Source: Pseudomonas sp. Fl4BN1
Lineage (GTDB): Bacteria; Pseudomonadota; Gammaproteobacteria; Pseudomonadales; Pseudomonadaceae
Assembly: GCF_009908285.1 (NCBI RefSeq)
Contig: NZ_JAAARM010000017.1
Span: 89,486-153,485, forward strand
DNA length: 64,000 nucleotides
Reading direction: 5' to 3'
Shown: positions 1 to 7,544 of the stretch, piece by piece
Layout: each line of letters starts with the position of its first letter
How positions within the stretch are numbered: position 1 is the stretch's first letter
Notes under the pieces: model-generated
The model's database searches: none
What the model saw: the letters and a program-made list of their open reading frames with translations, nothing else
Told to the model about the DNA's origin: nothing
Position numbers and translations under genes: made by a program

Positions 1-338
1 ACCGCTACCGCGCTGGCGATCAGCGAGGTGTTGCTGTGCAGCAGGCCCAGCTCGACGACCTGCGACGCCTGCCAGCCGGTTTCCTCCAGCAATTCCCGGG
101 CGGCGGCGTCACAGGCACTTTCCCCGGCGTCGATGGCGCCCCGGGGAAACTCGATGGACTGGCCGCCGATGGCCCGGCGCCTGAGGTTGACCAGCATCAA
201 CCGGCCATCGGCCAGGGTCGGCACGGCAACCACGCCATTCACTGCCTGGGCTTCCTTGATGATGAAATAGCCGTTCTCGCGGACCACATTGAAGTACGGG
301 GTTTGCAGCAGGCATTGGCTGTCGGTGACGGAACTCAT
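1..338 (-). CDS. NUDIX hydrolase (partial, runs off the left edge)
   Basis: The reverse strand from an ATG at 338 reads 112 codons to the window edge, so the C-terminus is missing. A complete NUDIX box is visible: GAIDAGE, seven residues, then RELLEETGW, matching G-x5-E-x7-R-E-U-x-E-E-x-G-U with all the metal-binding glutamates. The family hydrolyses nucleoside diphosphates linked to another moiety; ADP-ribose or a related NAD breakdown product is a reasonable substrate guess given the NAD-salvage neighbours, but substrate cannot be read from the sequence. It lies 8 bases downstream of nrtR on the same strand and may be the last gene of the nadD2-nrtR transcript. Confidence 0.85.
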   Translation of the reverse strand, partial: MSSVTDSQCLLQTPYFNVVRENGYFIIKEAQAVNGVVAVPTLADGRLMLVNLRRRAIGGQSIEFPRGAIDAGESACDAAARELLEETGWQASQVVELGLLHSNTSLIASAVA

Positions 339-346
339 GGGCAGTA

Positions 347-1054
347 TCACTCCAGAAAACAACGATCGAATAAGTACAGTTCGCCCGGCTTGAGGTGTTC
401 CACCGTGGCTTGTGGGCGGCCGCCGTCACCGCTTTTCTTGCGCCCGGTGTCTTGCAGGTAACCGGCGTCGCTCATCTTCAGCAGGCGCTGGCGGATGCTG
501 GTCTTGAGCACGGGCCGTTGCAGCACCAGGGAGAAGATGCTCACCGCCTCGGGGGCGCTGAATTCGTTGCCGAGAAACATCAGCGGCAGGCTGCTGTACA
601 GGGATTTGGAAAACAGTCGCTCATGCACCTGGGTCACCAGGCTGTTGTGGTCGAATGGCAGCTTGAAAGCGCCGCTGGCGAGCTCTCCCAGGGCAAAGAA
701 ACCCTGTTGCGGGCCGGGTTCCACCGGGTCGCTGACAATGCCCAGGTAGAAGGTCGAGGACGACCAGCAGCGCGGATCGCGAAAGGCATCGCCGACAGTG
801 CCCACCTGTTCCATCCAGGCCACGGGCATGTCGACCTTGGCGGAGCGGCGCAGTCGTTCGACCGCGTCCTGCAGGCTGCGGTCCTCGACATCGCCATTGA
901 CCACGATGCCTGGCAACGCCCAGTGCCCGGCGAAAGGTTCGCTGTCACGTTGATGAAGGAGAATTTCCAGGTCGCTGCGTTCGCGGTTATAGCGCAACAG
1001 GCACAGGTCGATGGTGTGCAGGTAGGCGCTGGGGAGGGTGGGGCGGTCGTGCAT
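347..1054 (-). CDS. nrtR: NrtR, NUDIX-related transcriptional repressor of NAD metabolism
   Basis: The 235-residue protein has an N-terminal NUDIX-like fold (about residues 10-145) and a C-terminal winged-helix region (about 150-230, with the stretch RQRLLKMSDAGYLQDTGRK). The NUDIX box is degenerate: the segment around VEDRSLQDAVERLRRSAKV lacks the REUxEE glutamates, so catalysis is unlikely, as in other NrtR proteins where the domain senses ADP-ribose or related ligands. Known NrtR proteins repress NAD synthesis and salvage genes. The start is the ATG at 1054, one base after the nadD2 stop, so the two genes are translationally coupled. Two matching palindromes upstream of nadD2 and pncA are its likely binding sites and imply autoregulation. 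Confidence 0.88.
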   Translation of the reverse strand: MHDRPTLPSAYLHTIDLCLLRYNRERSDLEILLHQRDSEPFAGHWALPGIVVNGDVEDRSLQDAVERLRRSAKVDMPVAWMEQVGTVGDAFRDPRCWSSSTFYLGIVSDPVEPGPQQGFFALGELASGAFKLPFDHNSLVTQVHERLFSKSLYSSLPLMFLGNEFSAPEAVSIFSLVLQRPVLKTSIRQRLLKMSDAGYLQDTGRKKSGDGGRPQATVEHLKPGELYLFDRCFLE

Positions 1055-1055
1055 A

Positions 1056-1601
1056 TCAACTTCCGTGGGCGGCGTAGAGGCCGTAGTTTAGCGGATTCAT
1101 TCCTGGTGCCAGCCATTGGCTGGGCGGTGTTTCGCCGCGGGCCAGGCATTGGCGCAACACCGTGCTGCGTACCCCCGGCTGTTCCTCGATACGCAGGATG
1201 GAAAAACGCCTCAACAAATCTTCGCCGCGATAGAAGCTCGGCAACCGGCGCGCCACGTCTTCACCCACCACCAGCGCGATGCGTTTGCCGTCCAGGGCCA
1301 GGTCGTCCGCCAAACGCTGCAGCAGCGTGTAGCTGTAGACCGGGCCGGGGTCGGCCAGGGCCAGTTGTTGCTCCAGCCGGCTCACTGCCAGCTCCGCCGG
1401 GCATTCGGCTTGCAGGTGTTGGGTGATGGCTTGCAACCAGTTCGCACGCTGCCCGAAGTCGGCCATGCGCTTGCCATCCGGGTGGCGGAAGCTGGGCACC
1501 ACTAGCACCCGACGGGCGTGACGAGCGGCTTCGAGCATGACCCGGGCATGCCCGGCATGAGGTGGGTTGAAGGCGCCACCATAGAGGGCGAGTTCATACA
1601 T
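1056..1601 (-). CDS. nadD2: NadD-type nicotinate-nucleotide adenylyltransferase paralogue (NadD2)
   Basis: The 181-residue protein belongs to the nucleotidyltransferase alpha/beta phosphodiesterase superfamily. The signature GGAFNPPHAGH is at residues 8-18 (family GGTFDPPHxGH), and RSTVLRQ near the C-terminus matches the (I)SST-x-I/L-R ATP-binding motif. The expected reaction is adenylation of nicotinate mononucleotide to deamido-NAD, joining PncB and NadE into one route. It is shorter than housekeeping NadD (about 215 residues). The gene order with nrtR, pncA, pncB and nadE is the same as the NAD-salvage cluster I recall from P. aeruginosa (PA4916-PA4920). Transcription starts leftward from the divergent promoter carrying an NrtR site 16 bases upstream of the ATG at 1601. 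Confidence 0.85.
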   Translation of the reverse strand: MYELALYGGAFNPPHAGHARVMLEAARHARRVLVVPSFRHPDGKRMADFGQRANWLQAITQHLQAECPAELAVSRLEQQLALADPGPVYSYTLLQRLADDLALDGKRIALVVGEDVARRLPSFYRGEDLLRRFSILRIEEQPGVRSTVLRQCLARGETPPSQWLAPGMNPLNYGLYAAHGS

Positions 1602-1617
1602 CGGCTTTTCCTCTTTG

Positions 1618-1634
1618 AGTACATGACGTGTACT
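1618..1634. promoter_or_regulatory. NrtR operator 1 (nadD2-nrtR side)
   Basis: The sequence AGTACATGACGTGTACT is an interrupted palindrome with arms AGTACA and TGTACT. It lies just upstream of the nadD2 start on the reverse strand. An identical 17-mer occurs at 1736-1752 in front of pncA, and the following two bases (TT) are also shared. Two identical palindromes, one per divergent operon, next to an nrtR gene make NrtR the likely ligand; binding itself is inferred. Confidence 0.85.
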
Positions 1635-1735
1635 TTATCATTGGTTTTTCCAATGGGGTGATTTTTAAGCGCCTATATTTGTATTGATAATTGCTTTTCT
1701 GCAGATAAAAAATAAACAGGTGGGCTTGCATTGAA

Positions 1736-1752
1736 AGTACATGACGTGTACT
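1736..1752. promoter_or_regulatory. NrtR operator 2 (pncA-pncB-nadE side)
   Basis: This second copy of AGTACATGACGTGTACT lies 29 bases before the pncA ATG, where it would overlap or immediately follow the promoter and block transcription when bound. The spacer between the two operators (1635-1735) is AT-rich, consistent with back-to-back promoters. An ATG inside this palindrome begins a longer in-frame version of pncA, which I reject because it would start translation within the operator. Confidence 0.85.
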
Positions 1753-1781
1753 TTGTGTTCCATGCAGAGGAGAGACCCAGC

Positions 1782-2429
1782 ATGAACAGCCAAACGATGA
1801 AGACCGCTTCTTTCGATGTTGATGCACAAAAAAGCTTCACCCCGCTGTGCCCGGACGAGTTGCCGGTGGCCGAGGGTGAGCGTATCGGTGGCGAGCTGAA
1901 TTTCATTGCAACCCTGGCCAGCCTGCGCATCGGCAGCAAGGATGCTCACAGTCCACAGGCCCCCTGGGTAGTTGCCAAGCACGAGCAGATGCTGCAGCCG
2001 ACCGGCCTGGAGCACGCCGACCTGACCTGGGTCAGCCACTGCGTACCGGGCACCGTGGGGTTCACCCTGTTGGACGAGTTGCCGAGCCCTTATGACTACG
2101 ACTACTTCGTGTGGAAGGGCGTGGAGCCGGACTTGCACCCTTACGGCGCCTGCTACCACGACCTGCACGGCAAGCTCTCCACCGGGGTCATCGAGTACCT
2201 CAACAGTCAGGGCGTGCAGCGGGTGATCGTCGGCGGCCTGGCCCTGGATTTCTGCGTCAAGACCACCGCCCTGCAACTGGCTGCCGCCGGTTTCAAGGTG
2301 ATCCTGCATTTGCCGGCCTGCCGCGCCATCAGCGAAGCGGGTGCGACCCAGGCGATACATGACATGCAACAAGCGGGCATCGCGGTTACCGCGACTCGCG
2401 AAGAAACCGCCAGATTGGCCAGCGCATAA
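1782..2429 (+). CDS. pncA: Nicotinamidase PncA
   Basis: The 215-residue protein is an isochorismatase-fold nicotinamidase that hydrolyses nicotinamide to nicotinate, the first salvage step. The catalytic triad is recognisable as D14 (in FDVDAQKSF), K112 (in FVWKGVEP) and C158 (in GGLALDFCVKTTAL). Metal-ligand candidates are D54 and H56 (GSKDAHSP) and H86 (WVSHCVPGT). I chose the ATG at 1782 because an AGAGGAGAG ribosome-binding site lies about 9 bases upstream and the longer reading frame begins inside the NrtR operator. pncB starts 10 bases after the stop, forming a pncA-pncB-nadE operon. Confidence 0.93.
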   Translation: MNSQTMKTASFDVDAQKSFTPLCPDELPVAEGERIGGELNFIATLASLRIGSKDAHSPQAPWVVAKHEQMLQPTGLEHADLTWVSHCVPGTVGFTLLDELPSPYDYDYFVWKGVEPDLHPYGACYHDLHGKLSTGVIEYLNSQGVQRVIVGGLALDFCVKTTALQLAAAGFKVILHLPACRAISEAGATQAIHDMQQAGIAVTATREETARLASA

Positions 2430-2439
2430 GGAAAGCCCC

Positions 2440-3669
2440 ATGGAAAGTGCATTCGATCGCAACAACGGCGTGATCCAGAGCCTGCTGGACACCGACTACT
2501 ACACCTTCACCATGATGCAGGCGGTGCTGCACCAGCACCCCAATGTCGATGTCGAGTATCAGTTCATCGTCCGTTCCAAAGAGTCCCTGGTGCACCTGAT
2601 CCCCGAGATTCGCCAGGAGCTGGAGAAGCTGGCCGGCCTGCAGATGCGTGAAGGCGAGCAGCGTTTCCTGTTCAGCAAGAAGTTTCGCGAGTACCTGACA
2701 CCGGATTTCGAACAGTTCCTTGGCCTGTTCCGTTTCAACCTGCGCTACATCCATGTGGCCGCTGTCGATGGCCAGTTGAGCATTCGTGTGCGTGGCCCGA
2801 TGTTGCACTGCATCATGTTCGAGCAGCCGGTGCTGGCGATGGTCAGCGAGTTGCGCAACCGCGACAAATACCCGGAAGTGGAGCTTGCGGACGTCACTCG
2901 CCGGCTCTACCAGAAATTCGAATGGCTGGAGAAAAACGCCAGCCAGGAAGAGCTCGCCGAATTTCGTGTCTCGGACTTTTCCACCCGTCGGCGCCTGTCG
3001 TTCAAGGCCCAGCGCGAAGTGGTGAAGATCATGCGCAGCGACTTTCCCGGGGTGTTCGTCGGCACCAGCAACGCCCACCTGGCCTACGAGTTCGACCTGC
3101 CGCTGATCGGCACCATGGCCCACCAGTGGTTGATGGTGCACCAGCAACTGGGCCGGCTGCGGGAAAGCCAGAACGCCGCCCTGGAAAACTGGGTGCGCGA
3201 GTACCGCGGACGCCTGGGCATTGCCTTGACCGACTGCATCAGCACCGACTTTTTCCTCAAGGATTTCGACCTGTACTTCGCCAAACTGTATGACGGCCTG
3301 CGCCAGGATTCCGGTGACCCGATCGTCTGGGCCGACAAGGTCCTGGCCCGCTACCGCGAGCTGGGCATCGACCCGCGGACCAAGGACCTGATGTTCTCCG
3401 ACGGCCTGAACTTCGAGAAATGCCTGCCGATCCTGCGCCACGTGCGTGGCCAGGCCAGGTTCGGTTTCGGCATGGGCACCAGCCTGGCCTGCGACGTCGA
3501 GGACGTCGAGCCCCTGAGCATCGTGATGAAGCTGGTGCGGGTGCACGGCGAGCCGGTGGTGAAGTTCTCCGATGACCCGATCAAGAACGTTTGCGAAGAC
3601 CCGTCGTTCCTGCGCTACGCGGCGCAGGTGTTCAGCGTCGACCTTGCCCACTCGCCCCTGGAGGCCTGA
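2440..3669 (+). CDS. pncB: Nicotinate phosphoribosyltransferase PncB
   Basis: The 409-residue protein has the usual length of bacterial NAPRTases. It converts nicotinate plus PRPP to nicotinate mononucleotide with ATP hydrolysis. The motif GTMAHQW contains H228, matching the histidine that is autophosphorylated in the family. The N-terminal LDTDYYTFTMMQAV and the C-terminal FGMGTSLACDVEDVEPL segments are also family-typical. The ATG at 2440 follows an AAGGAAAG ribosome-binding site; a longer in-frame version would overlap pncA by about 90 bases. nadE begins one base after the stop, so the two are coupled. Confidence 0.94.
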   Translation: MESAFDRNNGVIQSLLDTDYYTFTMMQAVLHQHPNVDVEYQFIVRSKESLVHLIPEIRQELEKLAGLQMREGEQRFLFSKKFREYLTPDFEQFLGLFRFNLRYIHVAAVDGQLSIRVRGPMLHCIMFEQPVLAMVSELRNRDKYPEVELADVTRRLYQKFEWLEKNASQEELAEFRVSDFSTRRRLSFKAQREVVKIMRSDFPGVFVGTSNAHLAYEFDLPLIGTMAHQWLMVHQQLGRLRESQNAALENWVREYRGRLGIALTDCISTDFFLKDFDLYFAKLYDGLRQDSGDPIVWADKVLARYRELGIDPRTKDLMFSDGLNFEKCLPILRHVRGQARFGFGMGTSLACDVEDVEPLSIVMKLVRVHGEPVVKFSDDPIKNVCEDPSFLRYAAQVFSVDLAHSPLEA

Positions 3670-3670
3670 T

Positions 3671-4498
3671 ATGAGCAACCAAACCCAAGCACGCATTGCC
3701 CGGGAACTGGGCATCGATCGTCAACTGGCCCGCGGTGGCGAGGCGGGCGAAATCGCCCGCCGCGTAGCGTTCATCCAGCAGGTGCTGGGCGAGTCCGGTT
3801 GCAAGACCCTGGTGCTGGGCATCAGCGGCGGCGTCGATTCCCTGGTCGCCGGTCGCCTGTGCCAACTGGCGGTGGAGCAGCTGCGCGGGGCAGGGCACGA
3901 GGCCAGGTTTATCGCCATGCGTTTGCCTTACAAGCACCAGGCCGATGAGCGTGACGCCCAGGCGTCCCTGGATTTCATTCGCCCAGACCAGATCACCACT
4001 AGCAACATCGGTGACTGCGTTGACGCCCTGATGACCTCGATCCAGAGCGACGACCTGCAGCCCTCGGCGGCACTGACGGATTTTGCCAAGGGCAACGTCA
4101 AGGCCCGGGCACGAATGCTCGCCCAATACGCCATGGCCAACTTCAACAACGGCCTGGTGGTGGGCACTGATCATGGCGCCGAAGCGCTGATGGGGTTCTT
4201 CACCAAATACGGTGACGGTGCCTGCGACCTGGCCCCGCTCTCGGGGCTGACCAAGAGCCAGGTGCGGATGCTCGCCGATGCCCTGGGCGCTCCCGGGTAT
4301 CTGGTGCACAAAGCGCCCACCGCGGACCTCGAAGAACTGGCACCGGGCAAGCTGGATGAAGAGGCCTATGGCTGCAGCTACCAAGAGATCGATGCCTACC
4401 TGATGGGTGAAACGGTGCCCGATACGGTGCGCAGCCTGATCGAAAACGCCTACACCCGCACTGCCCACAAACGCGCCTTGCCACGCACCCCTGCCTGA
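3671..4498 (+). CDS. nadE: NAD synthetase NadE (ammonia-dependent form)
   Basis: The 275-residue protein carries the N-type ATP pyrophosphatase P-loop SGGVDS at residues 52-57. It amidates deamido-NAD to NAD, completing the route from nicotinamide through PncA, PncB and NadD2. There is no glutaminase domain, so it should use free ammonia. Other family-typical features are GNVKARARMLAQYAMAN and VVGTDHGAEALMGFFTKYGDG, which bind ATP and deamido-NAD. It is the last gene of the salvage operon; a REP-type palindrome follows at 4519-4534. Confidence 0.94.
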   Translation: MSNQTQARIARELGIDRQLARGGEAGEIARRVAFIQQVLGESGCKTLVLGISGGVDSLVAGRLCQLAVEQLRGAGHEARFIAMRLPYKHQADERDAQASLDFIRPDQITTSNIGDCVDALMTSIQSDDLQPSAALTDFAKGNVKARARMLAQYAMANFNNGLVVGTDHGAEALMGFFTKYGDGACDLAPLSGLTKSQVRMLADALGAPGYLVHKAPTADLEELAPGKLDEEAYGCSYQEIDAYLMGETVPDTVRSLIENAYTRTAHKRALPRTPA

Positions 4499-4518
4499 AT
4501 TGAGCAGATTCTTGTCGG

Positions 4519-4534
4519 CGCTGGCTTGCCAGCG
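4519..4534. repeat. REP-type palindrome after nadE
   Basis: CGCTGGCTTGCCAGCG is a near-perfect hairpin (CGCTGG/CCAGCG) of the kind that recurs between genes elsewhere in this window (11.5-11.7, 34.6 and 37.2 kb). It lies between convergent genes and may also act in transcript end protection. Confidence 0.7.
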
Positions 4535-4570
4535 AAGAGACCCGCAACCCCGCCTCAACGGGCCAGGCTC

Positions 4571-5020
4571 TCAATCCGGCCATTTCCTCAATGCTGCCCG
4601 GCAGTCTTCTGTCAGCTCGGCCATGTGCTCTTGCACCTCTGGCCAACCCAGCATCTCCAGCGCCTCCCGGGCACCTTGGCGCAGCGGCTGCCATTGCCCA
4701 TGCTCGAAGCCGTTGTCCTCAAGAGTCACTCCATAGGCTTGCCGGCATAAGGTTTCACAGGCCTGTAACAAGGCTTGCAATCGCAGGTGCAGTTGTGGCG
4801 CCAGATGCGCAGGAAAGTGCTGCAGATAATCGAGATGGTCTGACCATAGGTTGCACTCGGCGCAGCAGTCGATTGCCTCTCGTTGCTGGTCCGCCTCCAG
4901 GACCAGGAACTCCAGGGCCGGGCCCAGTTCGCCCACCAGGATGATCTTTGAGTATTGCTCCTGGCCGTACCAGGTCCAGATGTTCGAGGCGAGGGCGGCG
5001 CCGCGGTCATTGTGGTTCAC
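4571..5020 (-). CDS. Conserved hypothetical protein
   Basis: The 149-residue soluble protein has no family I recognise. It is rich in Leu, Glu and His, with short helical segments, cysteines in the stretch AIDCCAECNLW and a C-terminal LTEDCRAALRKWPD; there is no signal peptide or membrane segment. I chose a GTG at 5020 (VNHNDRGAAL) because it overlaps the stop of the upstream GFA gene by four bases (GTGA) and has a GGAG about 8 bases upstream; the ATG at 5041 would extend further into that gene. The overlap suggests co-translation with the GFA protein. Confidence 0.65.
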   Translation of the reverse strand: MNHNDRGAALASNIWTWYGQEQYSKIILVGELGPALEFLVLEADQQREAIDCCAECNLWSDHLDYLQHFPAHLAPQLHLRLQALLQACETLCRQAYGVTLEDNGFEHGQWQPLRQGAREALEMLGWPEVQEHMAELTEDCRAALRKWPD

Positions 5021-5403
5021 GGAGCGACTCCGGCCTGCCACCAGCGTGGCCGTTTACCGCTGAAGGAGTGATGAGTCGGCATCAGCGCCTTGCGGTTGTT
5101 ACTGTCGAATGTACCCAGCAGCAAGGCAATGGTCGGCTCATCGTCGATGGCCCCCAGGGAGCTGCCGCATTGCGAACAGAACGCCCGGCTCGAATAGTCC
5201 GATGACCTGTAGGTGGCTGGCGCGCCGCCGGGGCCGGTCCAGCTCACCTGCTCCCGGGGGAATTCGACCCAGGCCACGGTCAGCGCTCCGCTGTGCCGTT
5301 GGCACAGTTTGCACGAGCAGGTATGGGGGTTGGCGGCGGGGCCTCGGGCCTCGAAACGGATCTGCCCGCACAGGCAGCCACCCTGGTAGATCATTGCGGT
5401 CAT
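5017..5403 (-). CDS. GFA/CENP-V family zinc-binding protein
   Basis: The 128-residue protein shows the zinc-ligand pattern of the GFA family: GGCLCGQIRFEA near the N-terminus, CSCKLCQRHSG about 25 residues later, and FCSQCGSSLG in the middle. Members have been annotated as glutathione-dependent formaldehyde-activating enzymes, but the true activity of most is unproven. I chose the ATG at 5403 (MTAMIYQGG); an in-frame ATG at 5427 would add eight residues. It overlaps the downstream hypothetical gene by four bases. Its nearness to the Fae-like gene at 5987 should not be taken as a shared formaldehyde pathway, since the two families are unrelated. Confidence 0.85.
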   Translation of the reverse strand: MTAMIYQGGCLCGQIRFEARGPAANPHTCSCKLCQRHSGALTVAWVEFPREQVSWTGPGGAPATYRSSDYSSRAFCSQCGSSLGAIDDEPTIALLLGTFDSNNRKALMPTHHSFSGKRPRWWQAGVAP

Positions 5404-5528
5404 CACGGCTTCCCTGGCGCGCTGCAAAATCGAAGGGCGACTCTAGCATGTCCGCCTGCTGGCGCGTCCCCCTCAACGGCTCGGGTTTCGTGGGCGTTGC
5501 CAGGGTGTTCGATGACGCAGCCCGGACC

Positions 5529-5700
5529 TCAGTCGCGCTCTGCCCGATTCAGGGCGTTGAGCGCCGCGCCGGCCTTGTCCAGCCATTGCTGGCGGGGTTG
5601 TGGGCCACGCCGATGTCGGGTTGCGCCATGAGGCTGATTTCAGCGTCATCGAGCCACACACACCGGGCCAACAGTGCCTTCGGCAGCATGGGGCATGGCG
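5529..5700 (-). pseudogene. Amidohydrolase remnant joined to another C-terminal fragment
   Basis: Reverse-strand translation gives LLARCVWLDDAEISLMAQ followed by PDIGVAHNPASN, which matches the conserved HxxWLDDxEIxLLA...VAHNPxSN region of the chlorohydrolase/cytosine-deaminase-like amidohydrolases. Just after ASN the frame changes and the text becomes QQWLDKAGAALNALNRAERD followed by a stop at 5529-5531, which looks like the C-terminus of a different protein. No start, and none of the rest of the enzyme, is present. It is a decayed leftover of a deletion. Confidence 0.55.
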
Positions 5701-5986
5701 AGCCTGGTCCAAGCTCCTCGCAAGGCTATGACTAAAGCTCATGGGCGCATGACTTTTAATGGTTACGGGCCCCCGCAAGCCCGGTGATACAACAGCGCCA
5801 ACCCAGCTCATCCATAACAACAAAGAGCGTTTGCGCCATGACTCCATCTCTCCCAACCCGGTTTCCGGGTGACCGCTGCGCCCGTTCCGGGCTGCGCTCT
5901 TTGAGCTCTACGTTCGACCCGCTCCGGCCCCAGCGTCGCTGATCCGGTTCGCTCCTTTCCTCTGCGTCCTCAAAGAGTAAGCACCC
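5701..5986. other. Upstream region of the fae-like operon, no gene
   Basis: I see no coding sequence in these 286 bases. They carry hairpin-forming GC-rich stretches (for example around 5763-5790 and 5855-5900) and end in the leader before the ATG at 5987, with a weak AAAGAG ribosome-binding site about 9 bases upstream. The promoter of the 5987-10420 gene group presumably lies here, but no convincing -35/-10 pair stands out. Confidence 0.4.
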
Positions 5987-6499
5987 ATGACACCACTCGA
6001 CCTGTATATCGGTGAAGGCTTCGAAGGCCCGGGCGTCAACGCCGCCCATATCAATATCCTCATCGGCCCGCGCAACGGTCCCGCCGGGCAGGCTTTCGCC
6101 AGCAGCCTGGCTTCGCCGAGCCAGGGCCACTGCCCGTTCATGGTGATCGCCCAGCCGAACATCCCGGTCAAGCCCATGACCCTGTACGTGAACAAGGCGG
6201 CCATCGCCAGCGAGCTGCACGGCAACGCCACCTGGGGCGCGTCCCAGGCCGGGATTGCCAAGGCGGTGCTGGAGGCCTTGCTGGACGGCACCTTGCCGGC
6301 CGAAGCCGAAGACCAATGGGCCATCGTCACCGCCAACTGGGTCAACCCGGCCTGCGACGACCTGGATGCGGTCTACCTGAACAACTACAACGCCTGCCGC
6401 ACAGCGATTCGCGCGGCCCTGGCCGGCAAGCCCGAACGCGCCCAACTGGCCGACGTGGTGAACCAGATCAGCAACCCGTTCTACACCCCCAAAGCCTGA
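5987..6499 (+). CDS. Formaldehyde-activating enzyme (Fae) homologue
   Basis: The 170-residue protein matches Fae over its whole length. Family features are the N-terminal GEGFEGPGVNAAHINILIG, containing the active-site histidine (H21 here), and GPAGQAFASSLASPS. Classical Fae condenses formaldehyde with tetrahydromethanopterin in methylotrophs. Pseudomonads are not known to make that cofactor, so a different aldehyde or carrier may be the substrate; this is inference. It heads a gene group with an aldo-keto reductase 10 bases downstream, an aldehyde dehydrogenase and a transporter, which supports a role in handling a reactive aldehyde. Confidence 0.85.
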   Translation: MTPLDLYIGEGFEGPGVNAAHINILIGPRNGPAGQAFASSLASPSQGHCPFMVIAQPNIPVKPMTLYVNKAAIASELHGNATWGASQAGIAKAVLEALLDGTLPAEAEDQWAIVTANWVNPACDDLDAVYLNNYNACRTAIRAALAGKPERAQLADVVNQISNPFYTPKA

Positions 6500-6509
6500 G
6501 GAGCAGCGC

Positions 6510-7544
6510 ATGCAATACATTCGTTTGGGCCATTCCGGCCTGCAAGTCTCGCGCCTGTGCCTGGGCACCATGAACATGGGCACTCCGGACTGGAAACCCT
6601 GGATCTTCGATGAAAAGCAAAGCGAGCCGATCGTCGCGCACGCCCTGGATCACGGGGTGAATTTCATCGACCTGGCGGATTTCTATTCCGCCGGCGTCGG
6701 TGAGCAAGTGGTGGGGCGCATCGTCAAGCGCCTGGCCCGCCGCGAGGACCTGGTGATCACCACCAAGGTCGGCTACGGCACCCGCAGCGGGATCAACGCC
6801 AGCGGCCATTCGCGCAAGCACATCCTCGACAGCATCGATGCCTCGCTCAAGCGCCTGGACATGGATTACGTCGATGTCTTCATGCTGCATTACTTCGATG
6901 TGAACACCCCGGTGGAAGAGACCATGAGCGCGATGAACGACATCGTGCGCGCCGGCAAGGCCCGCTACATCGGCGTGTCCACCATGCTCGCCGGGCAACT
7001 GGCGAAGATCCTCATGGCCTGCGAGCGCAACGGCTGGGTCAAGCCGATCAACATGCAGCTGCAACTGAACTGTGCCTACCGCGAGGAAGAGCGCGAGATG
7101 ATCCCGTTCTGCCGCGACCAGGGCCTCGGTGTGTCGGTGTTCAGCCCGCTGGCCCGAGGGCTGCTCACCGGCGACGTGCAGTCGACCCGCAATCAGACCG
7201 ACTTCTTCACCCAGCAGATGTACAGCGACGAAGCCTCGCTGCAGATCGCCCATTCGGTGCAGCGTGTGGCCCGTGCCCGTGGCGTACCCAATGCGCAGAT
7301 CGCCCAGGCCTGGGTGCTCAACCATTCGGGTGTCGATTGCATGCTGGTGGGGGCCGACACCACCGAACAGTTCGACAGTGCCCTGGCGGCCCTCGATACG
7401 CCGCTGGATGCCGAGGAGCTGCACGAGCTGGAGCGCAACTACACCCCGTGCGATGTGATCAACGATTACACCGCAGGCTGTCGCATCCTGCGCAGTGCCC
7501 GTCCGGGCCTTGAGCGCTTCACCCTGACCGAGGCCGTGGCATGA
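6510..7544 (+). CDS. Aldo/keto reductase
   Basis: The 344-residue protein is a complete NAD(P)H-dependent aldo/keto reductase. The catalytic tetrad is visible as D54 and Y59 (NFIDLADFYSAG), K86 (ITTKVGYG) and H127 (FMLHYFD). The sequence SPLARGLLTGD and the C-terminal cofactor region (MLVGADTTEQFDSAL) are typical of the YajO/potassium-channel-beta-like branch. The ATG at 6510 follows GAGGAG. Its stop overlaps the next gene's ATG by four bases (ATGA), so reduction and oxidation of an aldehyde are encoded side by side. Substrate unknown. Confidence 0.88.
   Translation: MQYIRLGHSGLQVSRLCLGTMNMGTPDWKPWIFDEKQSEPIVAHALDHGVNFIDLADFYSAGVGEQVVGRIVKRLARREDLVITTKVGYGTRSGINASGHSRKHILDSIDASLKRLDMDYVDVFMLHYFDVNTPVEETMSAMNDIVRAGKARYIGVSTMLAGQLAKILMACERNGWVKPINMQLQLNCAYREEEREMIPFCRDQGLGVSVFSPLARGLLTGDVQSTRNQTDFFTQQMYSDEASLQIAHSVQRVARARGVPNAQIAQAWVLNHSGVDCMLVGADTTEQFDSALAALDTPLDAEELHELERNYTPCDVINDYTAGCRILRSARPGLERFTLTEAVA

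Noticed and set aside
1731..2429. Longer pncA starting at 1731
   Set aside because: The start would lie inside the 1736 operator region and lacks a ribosome-binding site; 1782 has a strong one.
2386..3714. Long reverse frame over pncB
   Set aside because: Antisense of a well-supported gene in high-GC DNA; His/Gln-rich nonsense composition.
5017..6499. GFA and Fae-like genes as one formaldehyde detoxification unit
   Set aside because: The families are unrelated, the genes are on opposite strands and a pseudogene lies between them; the shared name is historical.
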